A DNA stretch of 64,000 bases, taken from NCBI GenBank assembly GCA_964035545.1, contig OZ037768.1:16337375-16401374 (forward strand), written 5' to 3'. The stretch comes from Bugula neritina (taxonomy: Eukaryota > Bryozoa > Gymnolaemata > Cheilostomatida > Bugulidae). The translations under genes were made by a program, and so were the position numbers. The notes under the pieces are model-generated. The model worked only from the letters and a program-made list of their open reading frames with translations. It did not search any database and was not told the DNA's origin. Below are positions 40,301 to 50,000 of the stretch, in pieces (within the stretch, counting starts at the first letter, position 1; the number at the start of each line of letters is the position of its first letter).

Positions 40301-42443
40301 GGGCACTTACCCCTGAGTATAGAAGGGCAAGACATTCACCCCTGAGTATAGAAGGGTAGGGCACTTACCCCTGAGTATAGAAGGGTAGGGTACTCACCCC
40401 TGAGTATAGAAGGGATCAACCTGGGGAGGAGACAGGAGTGTAGCACTTGCATTTATGGATTGGTGTAAAGATGTGTTTGATGGAGCTTTCACAGCTGGCG
40501 TTGAGAAACTTGACTGAGTAGCTACAGAGTATAGAATACTAATGTTCTCAGACAGTTCAGTATATTAGGGGAAGTGTTGGAACCAAGTGATGGAAACAGG
40601 TCTATTTAAAAACATGAAGCAGTCTATTTAATTACCTAACTATTTGTTACCTAGAGGGAGCGGCAGTGGTGTAGGGGTTAAAGTGTTTGCTTAGTAAACA
40701 TGAAGTCATGGGTTCAAACCCCGACAAAGGCCATTGGTGATGTTAGGAAGAGCATCCAGTAAAAATTACTCCTGTCCTCCATCTGAATAAGTCCTTAGCC
40801 CGATTTAATAAAAAAACTCCTTCCATTACGGGTTTCTCACAGAGATGGTGACTACTAACTTGTGTGAGTTTATTTAACTAACTAACTAACCATTGTTTAC
40901 TTACCGTTATGTTGATGGGCTGAGAGTAAGGGACTTGAGAAGCCACAGGCCAGCTGATGCTGTAAGAGAACACAACTCCAGTCAGCAAGGAAACATAAAA
41001 TATACACATCTGATGTTGGAGAAGATGGGCAGATGATAAACCATAATATTACAAACACAAGAGATGGCCCACCTTTGACTCTGCATTGTCTAGAAGACTA
41101 GTATGAAGGTTGTGTGAAGGTGTAGACAGACTGGAATCTAAAAGTCCAACAACAGGTGGAGCCGACAGTTTATCCTTGAGACGATCATGACTAACACTCT
41201 CACTGAACAAACAAAGTAAGAGGTATTACAAGGCAGCTATTAGCTAAGTTCATCTAGCAAAACACAATCATACTCGCCATAGGCCTATTTAAATTTAAGA
41301 AAATATTGATTAAAAGTCCTGCAAAATATCATTTAGATTCTGTATGCATATGTGTATGTATATATGCATGATTCTGCATATATACATGCATGTATGAATG
41401 TATAATTACTCTAATCTATCCTGAAACTTCTTTGAAGAGCTAAAGCTGTGTGGGAGATGAATGTTGCTGTGATTGGCTGATCCAAAGCCAGTAGACGCAG
41501 ACGGCCACATACCTCTAGATCCATAGACAGGCTACAAAGTACAGTTTAATAACAATACCACTGGTTCTTTTACCAACAGATACAACTCTCAAATTACAAT
41601 AGCTATAAGCTGTGCAGGTTTTGAACATAGCTACAAAACTTAATTTGTATTATCTACTAATAGTTAGCAGTTGTCTTCTCTCCATTTGAGAAAATTACTC
41701 GGGTGTAAAACCAGATTTGGCATTTAGTTAATGTTACCCTCTACTAGTAAATTGTTTCACTAAATAAATTTGCATGATACTCATGATAGTTACATACAAA
41801 TAAACCAATTGCCTAGTATTGGCTTACGATCTAAAATAGCCAATAAAATAGAGCGAAACATATTTCAATATTATACACCAGCTCCATTACCTATAGTTGG
41901 TAAGCCATAATATTATATGATTCAATGTAAGTTTAAAATAACCGACGAAGTCCACATGGAATAACAAGAGTATAATGTATAGAAGGGTCAACTATAGTAA
42001 AAGGAGATTAATGCATCTTATATGATACAAAACTGGTGTATATATATACACACATACAGTTTGTGGTCCACTGGGTCCCGGTGTGTGATCGCCCAATAGG
42101 AATCCAGGTAAGTATTGAGATGAATTATGAGATCCAGGGTGGGGAGATGATGGTGATCCCATAACCATTGGCTCAGCACCTACAACCAATCTAACAGCTG
42201 TACCACACAGGAAAAACATGTTTACAATTTTGCTAATATCATGTTTTACAACTAAATTTTACTTAGCCAATGTAAAGTCATAGTAGAATTGAACATTTAA
42301 CTATACTGTAACACAAAGCAAGTAATTTAAAACTAGATGCAACCTGCAACACTCCTGATTTACTTACGAGACATTGAGCTTGTTGGGCTACTCAATCTCC
42401 CTTGCCCATAGAGACTAAATCGGTTATCAGCAGAGATATCCAT
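37378..42443 (-). CDS. NUP35: Nucleoporin NUP35 (Nup53/MP44)
   Basis: Complete gene for the membrane-associated nuclear pore protein NUP35, which in known relatives binds NDC1, NUP93 and NUP155 and bends the pore membrane. Exons: 42368-42443, 42058-42179, 41410-41531, 41073-41202, 40905-40959, 40398-40521, 39887-39940, 38470-38539, 37891-38220, 37378-37452; all join in frame to 385 residues (human 326). Family marks: [15 protein letters not shown] and [15 protein letters not shown] near the N-terminus; [13 protein letters not shown] before the MPPN/RRM domain; [27 protein letters not shown] and [20 protein letters not shown] within it; MRPLTKAY-like linker; and the C-terminal amphipathic helix [12 protein letters not shown]. 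Two donors are unusual: exon 6 ends at the first unit of a minisatellite, and exon 7 uses GTTTGT. A SINE lies in intron 5. Confidence 0.95.
40097..40425. repeat. Minisatellite built from the NUP35 exon 6/intron 6 junction
   Basis: Twelve copies of tgagtatagaaggg-type units, 24 or 29 bp long. The twelfth (rightmost) copy is the coding end of NUP35 exon 6 plus its donor. On the minus strand each unit reads cccttctatactcagg|ggtgagt or a variant (gtaagt, gtgaat, gtgatt), so the intron starts with a row of donor-like sites. Confidence 0.9.
40655..40872 (+). mobile_element. tRNA-derived SINE, copy 3 (NUP35 intron 5)
   Basis: Plus strand: ggagcggcagtggtgtaggg (A box region), gggttcaaacc (B box), gacaaaggccattggtgatg, aggaagagcatccagt, and the tail tttctcacagagatggtgac. 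Same family as the copies at 7.2, 26.8 and 60.6 kb. Target duplications are not clear. Confidence 0.85.
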
Positions 42444-44580
42444 GAGCTTAAAGTCAGTTTATTGTGTCTTTAGATTTACTCTTGCTTCCACGAGGCTCTA
42501 TAGCACATATATACATACATTATTTACTTGGTTTTATAGAAATAAACCAAATAAAATTTTGATGGTGCTATAATAACCATTATCAGAAATAACCTATTTG
42601 TGTGCACACACAGTAATTGTTGTGAGCACAAAGACAGCAAAAAATATTGTATTTATGGTTTCAGTTTATGGCCATAGTTTTATCGTATGATTATCTTATA
42701 CATGTCAGCACTTTTTTACCAATTATAAAAACTGTGAGTTGGTGCAGAAATATTTTGTGAAATACATAAGCTAAAGCTTTCGGAAAAATTACGTACGATA
42801 TAAGAGTAATGTGATCATTTTCAAAATTGTTAATCAAATTATCAACTGTTAAGATAAGCAGGCGCAAGATATTTCATTGTACAAACTTCATGTTTCACAT
42901 CTGTTATTACTTATACATGGAATTTGGCTAAATATATGTTATATACTCAAGTATAACCGAGAAGTAATAAAGATGGATGACCATGATACTTTTATTATGA
43001 TTCAGTAACTTACAGCCAACACAGGCAAGAAGACAGAAAATTGGGTGGTAGCCTAAGTTTGCTGGGTCATGTTTGGAACATTTTGTAAATTGGAACAACT
43101 CTGGAGTTAGCATGTTTGATACTAGAATTAAATTTGTTTTTATTTACAAAAGGATCTAAACACAATTTTTTTAAATATAAAAATTAATAATACAATTATT
43201 GATGATTTAACGAACGCTCAAGTAGCCTATAGACTATAAATAACAACAATAACATATTAAAACATCACAGTTTATACTAAAAATATTTGTATGATTGTAT
43301 TTACAATAAATATATTGGTTAAATTTTTTAATTGGTATTATATTATTATTAGCAGTTTTAAATTACCAACAACAATATCAATAATAATTGTGATTCAGTA
43401 TTTTGTAACACTAATTCAACTTGTAACTGTAAGCATTAAAAAATAATATTAAATTTAACATTCAAATGACATGCTTAAATTGAAGATTGACAAAATTGAT
43501 ACTCACAATCACAATGTGAATGTAATTCAACAACTTAAAATTGACCAATCCATACAAATATCAAATTAGATGTCAGTTTAAATACCTAATGATAATCTTA
43601 CAGTGCAACTAATAATAGATGTAATAGTAATAACTAATATTTACTCATAATCAGATATTGAGTTAATATTAATCATATTCATCAATCATATGAATTTTAT
43701 TAAATTAACTTTTGGTATGATAATCAATTTATTATGGTATAAAACAAATATTAATAAGTATAATAATTATATTTCAATTTTTTAGTCACACTTATAGCTA
43801 TACTTTTCATTATTAGACTTGGTTATTAATAGTACAGGCACTAATCTAATAGTAATAGTATTAACTAATTAAATAAGTAATTAATTAAAATGGTATATAT
43901 CTGTAACACTAATACTAATACTAATAGTAATACTATCACCATAAACTTGAATTTGAAGTGATGAACTTCAACTTGAACTTGAAGTTCATAGTAAATGTAA
44001 TACTAATATTAATAGTGATACTAATAAGTATAACTATAAGCAATAATTAATAATAGCGCATGAGTTATCGCACTATGACTGGGTTACTGTCGTTTCATAC
44101 ACAAGTCCTTTTGTACACCAGTTGTTTCGTACACAAGCTGCTATCCATCTCGCACGCAAAATGAATAATAAATTAATCCACTAGATAACCACTTGATTGA
44201 TACTAGTTTACCTATTCATTGCATCCTAGCTTTCTCTCTCACTCCTAGCATATTTTTGAAACAAAAAAGTTATTTATCAACTATGTGCTTCCATCTACTG
44301 ATAACAATATCCAAACCAAAAGAGCAGTTCTATCTTAACATCTAGGCTACCTATCACAATAACAAATAAGAATGCGGTGAAATGAACTGTGTAAGTTACT
44401 AATTCTTGAGAGCAGTACTTTTTGACTCATATATCAAATAGAAGATAAATATAAAATAAAAAGTATGTATTTTAGTAATTCATATTGATGTGTACAAAAC
44501 GACTTATCAGATGCGTAGGAAATTACTTGTGTGAGAAATGGCCTGTACTGCTATGACTATCTGCTATTCGTTCCTATTGT
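42444..44580. other. NUP35 upstream and intergenic sequence
   Basis: No exon found. From about 43320 to 44060 there is a weaker version of the taatactaatagtaat simple sequence seen elsewhere. Confidence 0.4.
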
Positions 44581-44724
44581 ACTAGTACTACTACTACTAC
44601 ACTACTACTATTACTAGTACAATAACAGATAACTTCTACTTTTAGCACTCCTAGTCTACTACTAGTTCAATAACAGATAAGTTCTAGTTCTACTTCTAGC
44701 TCTGCTACTACTAGTGAGTAGTAG
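44581..44724. repeat. CTA/GTA microsatellite at the retroelement insertion site (left part)
   Basis: Tracts of actactactacactactact and its complement border the gypsy element; the same tract continues at 52237-52342 beyond the right LTR, showing that the element inserted within it. Confidence 0.8.
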
Positions 44725-45029
44725 TGTTATAATTTTCAGATTTAGGGTTGATGTGCTATCCAGAGAGTCTATTTATTTACTATAGAACTGCACCAGGATA
44801 AGTCGAGTGAACGAGTATATTTTACACACAATTATACATTATAAAAACGATACATTATTTCCAAACAAGTTACACATCTAATCTATTTCACACTCTAGCT
44901 TCGACTGAGTTAGCAGCGGGAAACTACAATTGCTGCTAACTATCAACTACGCTAATTGGCTATCCATTGTTCCGGGTCAATTACGTGACCCTACATGTTG
45001 TGCTGCTGGTAGTTCCACGAACCACCACA
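44725..45029 (-). repeat. 3' LTR of the gypsy element
   Basis: 305 bp, TG...CA, same sequence as 51932-52236 by eye. In element orientation it contains a TATAA-like tttttataatg and an AATAAA (gtaaataaatagac), plus inverted repeats gttagcagc...gctgctaac and gggtcacgtaattgaccc. Confidence 0.95.
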
Positions 45030-45041
45030 CCGCCCCCACCA
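45030..45041 (-). other. Polypurine tract
   Basis: In element orientation ggtgggggcgg lies directly before the 3' LTR, the expected place of the plus-strand primer for reverse transcription. Confidence 0.7.
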
Positions 45042-45319
45042 GCAGAAAGCCATCTTTCTGATATATACATAAAAAAAAACATTCATTAGTAACCGCATAC
45101 ATCAGTGGACAAAATAATACATAATATACAGGACGAGACATAATAATAGACAGAGTCATTATAACGATCCGTTGCATACAAGTGGCCAGCTGTAGATAGA
45201 CGAGGAATACTAGCTAGCTGTGGTGTTAGACAGGGGATAACCTGTTAAGCAGTCAAACATTTGCATGACATCTTGGTTCCTCCCGAGATGTGAAGTTGCG
45301 GAGTATTCTGGGTAGCCAA

Positions 45320-46141
45320 CTAGAGTCCTTGTTGGGCACGCCGGTGTTTGGCTTGGCATGTACGCAGTTTCCGTTTCATACGGCATACGGATCCCTTTAG
45401 CTGGAAGAGTCCTGTGGTAGTGTTAAGTAGATCTGGTGCCAGCTGGGTGAACTCTTCTTGTAATCGTAGGAGGCGTTCTTCTACTGTAGCCAGGCGTACT
45501 GGGTCCGGGGACGGTGTCCGTCTGCGGCGCAAGGGTGGACTGGGGGACCTGGTTCGTCTCTTCGCCGGTGTGGGGGAGATCTCTCCTTCTTCTGGATATG
45601 TAATTTCCTCGGGGGTGTATGTAATTTGAGGACGGTCAGACACCAACGGGGATTGTTGGCGGGCGTTGTCTAACACACGTTGGAACCCCGAGGACAGAAC
45701 GGCTAACAACATGGCCTTCTTCACCAGAGGTCGTATAAGTGTGAGGAACTCCGGGTATAGCTTAGCGTCGACCACGTAGTTTTCTCCAGGGAAACAGCCC
45801 GCCGCTCGGTGTCTGGTGACGGGGTAGGGATACACATCATTGTACCCGCAGGGGCAGAATGTTAGTAGGAGATGAGCATTGACGTGTAGTTTAAGGGAGC
45901 GGTGAGAGGCGCAATCTTCACCACAGATCTGGCATCTCGTTCGTCCTCTGGACCCCCAGGCCGTTTCTATTTCTTCCTCTGTTTGTGGAGACACCCACCG
46001 CCAACGGCGGCGTAGTGGCTCAGGCCGATCACCACTAGCACACTCCTCCGGATACGGAGCGGGAAGTGTTCTATCCCGTACCCTGGTTGTAGCGGGTCGA
46101 GTGTAATCTGAAAAAGTTTCAACAGTGTTAATACAGTACAC
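45320..46141 (-). CDS. Accessory zinc-finger ORF of the gypsy element
   Basis: A 273-codon frame between pol and the 3' LTR, an extra gene for a Ty3/gypsy element. Residues 70-90 form a C2H2 finger (CQIC, then His at 86 and 90); residues 96-116 hold a second Cys/His cluster (CPCGY...HRAAGC). Residues about 175-215 are rich in Pro, Arg and Ser, and about 215-265 look like a coiled coil (EERLLRLQEEF). A good acceptor (ctttttcag|attacac) lies at 46107-46116, so the protein may be made from a spliced RNA starting at that exon rather than at the first ATG. The role is unknown; nucleic-acid binding is likely from the fingers. It is not an envelope protein: no signal peptide or membrane segment is seen. 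Confidence 0.8.
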   Translation of the reverse strand: MYCINTVETFSDYTRPATTRVRDRTLPAPYPEECASGDRPEPLRRRWRWVSPQTEEEIETAWGSRGRTRCQICGEDCASHRSLKLHVNAHLLLTFCPCGYNDVYPYPVTRHRAAGCFPGENYVVDAKLYPEFLTLIRPLVKKAMLLAVLSSGFQRVLDNARQQSPLVSDRPQITYTPEEITYPEEGEISPTPAKRRTRSPSPPLRRRRTPSPDPVRLATVEERLLRLQEEFTQLAPDLLNTTTGLFQLKGSVCRMKRKLRTCQAKHRRAQQGL

Positions 46142-46421
46142 TGCTGTGTTGTCAGCTTGAACAGCTTGGCAACTCCTAATTCAGTTACCTCGTAGAGATT
46201 AATGGTAGTGAATAGTCAGATAGAACACGTATTGCAATGAGATTATAAAAATCTCTAAGTCAAACTGAGTTCTTACTACGGTATTTCACTAACCTATCTC
46301 CAGCTCGATTGACTCAGTGAGTCAGAGCTGAGCGATGCAATCTAGTTTCGTATTAAGATATAGTTAACTCACCCCACGATCTGTTGTCGTAAGACATACT
46401 GAATGTGTGAAATGGTTTGAA

Positions 46422-47012
46422 CTACTGCTTAGAAACACGTCTACTCCTGACTGCATCAGCGTATGAAAAGATCGAGCAACGTGGTTGGGGTGCGTGATTA
46501 AGACTTTGTGCACCCGGCGGATGAATTTTGTTTCTATTTCCGCCGATACAAAAGTTGATTTTTCCGTGGTGTTGACAACTCCCACATTTGCTCGATTCTT
46601 TTCTCGTACGGTTTTCCCCTAGACTTTCATGTGTGCCGCTTTTAACGCAGTCACATACGAAGTCCTTCAAGTATGCGGGGGGTTGCCTCGTACGCTGTCC
46701 CCTTTCTAGGGGGGGTGACACGCTTGCCGGTTCGTTAGTAGGGGCCTCTAATGGCGTCTCTACTTCACCGTTAGCGGTCACCTCTTCTTGTTCTCCGGAT
46801 GGAGCCCCTCCCTCCGTGGGGGTTTGCACTTCCGGAACCGGCTCGGTTTCTGGAAGTGATGGAATTAGACTTGGCGGTGGCGGACACGCTTCTGTTGACA
46901 AAAGCTGCCGCTCCTCGCTCACCAAGTTTTCTTCCCGCGGTATGATCACTTCGTATTCAGGTCCATGCCGCCGTCGCCCGCGCGTTGTTGTTTGCCTCCT
47001 GGGCTCTAACAA
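46422..47012 (-). CDS. Pol C-terminal extension frame
   Basis: An open frame that begins at the end of pol, in the -1 frame relative to it, right after a run of 12 C (G on the plus strand, 47014-47025). Its product is Pro/Glu-rich with an Arg-Thr-Arg-Gln-Pro-Pro-Ala-Tyr-Leu-Lys-Asp motif near residue 107-117, of the kind often found at the C-terminal tail of gypsy integrases. It is therefore probably the tail of pol, cut off by a one-base length change in the homopolymer, or joined to pol by slippage. It has no convincing start codon context of its own. Confidence 0.65.
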   Translation of the reverse strand: MLEPRRQTTTRGRRRHGPEYEVIIPREENLVSEERQLLSTEACPPPPSLIPSLPETEPVPEVQTPTEGGAPSGEQEEVTANGEVETPLEAPTNEPASVSPPLERGQRTRQPPAYLKDFVCDCVKSGTHESLGENRTRKESSKCGSCQHHGKINFCIGGNRNKIHPPGAQSLNHAPQPRCSIFSYADAVRSRRVSKQ

Positions 47013-50000
47013 CGGGGGGGGGGGGCTTCTCCCACTCCGCCGGGGCTAGCCCAATACGGTTTCAAGCGAGACTCATTCTGGATAGACACCTGTCCTGAGC
47101 GCTCAATCTTGTACGTATGATTGGGCATAGCCTCGACGACCACGTAGGGGCCTACGAACTTAGGCTTCAGCTTATCAGCCTGTCCGCGACGCCTACGGTA
47201 ATTGACCATCCACACCTTATCTCCCGTTTGATAGAGAGGTGGTTCATCGGAATCTTCGTGCCGCACCTTCCACTGCTGTTGACGCAGTATATCGTGTGCG
47301 GCCTTCATCCGTTCCACTAGTTCACTGGCATACTCGTGAACCAAGTTGTCTTGCTCTGGAACGTGGTAGGTGAGATGGTCAGGGACACGAGTCTCTCTCC
47401 CGAGCATCAAGAGGTTTGGGGTCTCACCAGTACTGGTGTGTGGGGTGCTACGGTATGCACGCATGACTTGTGGCAATACCGTATCCCATTCCTCTTGACC
47501 TCGTCCAAGGAGGAGACTCCGGAGTGCATCACCTAGCATCCGGTTGTTGCGCTCCACCACCCCGTTACCTTGAGGGTGGTAGGGGGTGGTCCTGCTCTGA
47601 TTTACTCCCCAGAGGTGGCAAAGGTCGCTCATCAGTTGAGACTGGAATTGAGCGCCTTGATCAGAGTGTATCTGTTCGGGAAGCCCAAAATAACAGAATA
47701 CATGTTGGTCTAGCGCCCTGGCCACTGTTGGGGCTGATGCATCTGGGATAGCCAGAGCATCCGCCCACCTAGTAAAGTGGTCGGTTAGTACTAGGATCCA
47801 ATTATTGCCTCTGGGGGTCAGGGGCATGGGTCCGACCAGGTCTACAGCGACTACTTGCCAGGGCCTACCAGCATATAGCCTCCGCCGTCCTGCCTCACCA
47901 GGGGGGCGGCTATGCTTACTGGCCTGGCAGATCTCACACTGTTTGACTCTGAGCCGGACGTCACGCTCCATCTGCGGCCAATACCACCGGAGTCGTAATT
48001 TGGATATCACTCTCTTAACCCCTGCGTGGGCCTGTTTGTGAGTATCCCAAATCAACTCACGGCGGATGGCTGTGGGGCAGACTACCCTCTTCCTTTCCGA
48101 GTGTCTGCCGCTGGCAGCTAGAGAGATGGTTAGTAACCCATCCTGCCCGATCCGCAGCGAGTCCCAACGCTGACAGTATAGCCGGAACTCGGCGCATCCC
48201 TGTCGTATGCGTTCCTCGCTGGGTCGTCGCCCTTCCCTTTTGGCCCGGTATATGTCTGCCACGACTCCAGGCAGCTCTTCTTGGAGCTTCTTCAGCTCTC
48301 GAACATTACCGGCCAGTACAGGGTTGGCGCGGAGGTTTTGTACATCCTCCGGGGACTCATCAACTCTTTGCCTGAGTTGACCTTGATCCCAGTCAAACGG
48401 TGCTCCGTGATGAGCCAGCGTCTCCAACTCGCATCGCGGGGGACCTCCATCCCTCCTCTCGATGTTGAGACACTGTTTGCAACCTCCGTCAGGTCGGCGA
48501 CTCAACCCATACGCATTGCTGTGTCTCTTGCCCGGTCGATGTTCGATCCGGTATGAGAATTCAGCTAGGATTTCGAGCCACCGGGCGACCTGACTAGAGG
48601 GCTCTGCTCTCCTGCACAACCAGATCAGCGAGGCATGATCCGTACGCAGCCGGAACTTCCTGCCATATAGGTATGGTCTGAAGTGCTTCACTGACTTGAT
48701 TACTGCCAGCAGCTCCTTGCGGGTAGTGCAGTAATTTCGTTCAGCGGGTGAGAGAGACTTGCTGTAGTAGGCTACTACTACCTCTCGGCCTTCCTGCACT
48801 TGTGACAGCACAGCGCCAACATTTTGGTCACTGGCGTCCGTGTCCAGGATGTACTCCAGAGTGGGGTCTGGGTAGGCCAAGATGGGCGCCGTTAGTAGGC
48901 AGCCCTTTAGGCGGTCGAACGCTTCTTGCTCGACTGGAGTCCACTGCCACGTCACTCCCTTTGCGGTGAGCCGGTTTAACGGCTGGGCTATGCCGGCAAA
49001 GTCTGGTATGTATTGCCTGTAATACCCTACCAGCCCCAAGAAAGCCCGGAGTCCGGTCAAGTCTTGGGGGGTGACCCAGTCTTCTACTGCCCGTACCTTT
49101 TCGGGATCCGTTGCCACGCCGTTTCGACCGACAACGTGCCCCAGATACTTGACCTCCGGCTGCAATAGAGCGCACTTGGAAGGTTTGAGCTTAAGACCGG
49201 CACCTCGGAGTCTCTCGAAAACCTCCTGCAGACGACTGATATGTGTCTCGAAGTCTGGAGAGATTACGATGACATCATCGAGGTAGACCAGCAGCGTCTT
49301 CCAATGGAGTCCGCTAAGGACTTGTTCCATCAGCCTCTGGAAGGTGGCTGGGGCGGAGGTTAACCCGAAAGGCAGCACCTTCCACTTCCACAAACCGTCC
49401 CGTGTGATAAACGCCGCTTTCTCTTGGGCGTCGGGACTCAGAGGAACTTGCCAATAGCCGCTTAGCAAGTCTAACGTACTGAAGTACTTGCTGCCGGCTA
49501 GGGCGTCCAATGACTCGTCAATACGAGGTAGAGGGTAGGCGTCCTGTATGGTTACGCTATTGAGTTTGCGATAGTCCACACAGAACCGCCAACTGCCGTC
49601 TTTCTTCCGGACCAGTACGACTGGCGAGCTCCACGCACTATGGGCGGGCTCTATCAGTCCCCGGTCCAGAAGATCCCGTACTTGTCGGCTAACCTCCTTC
49701 TCTTTCTCCGGCCCCAGCCTGCGTGTGGGCTGCCGGACAGGGACTGTCCCTGCAGTCAGCGGTATTTCGTGTCTGACAATTCCAGTCAGTCCCACGTCAT
49801 GCTCTCCGCTGCTGAACACATCACCGTAGTCGCGTAGTAACTTAGCCATAGCTTGGCGTTCTCTGTTACTCGCGCAGCCGCCACTGGCTGTTTCGTATAA
49901 CTCCCGGAGATGTGTTGGGACTGCCCCCCGTCCCTGAATAGGGCACTGAGGGGGTGCCTCCGTCGCATCACCCAGCGACGGGCCTACGTCTCCCTCCTGA

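Noticed and set aside
40097-40425. CRISPR-like array (regular repeats)
   Set aside because: No unique spacers; unit is a minisatellite in a eukaryotic intron.
46588-47049. Plus-strand 153-codon frame within the retroelement
   Set aside because: It is the antisense of the pol extension and pol end; GC-rich DNA gives long antisense frames.
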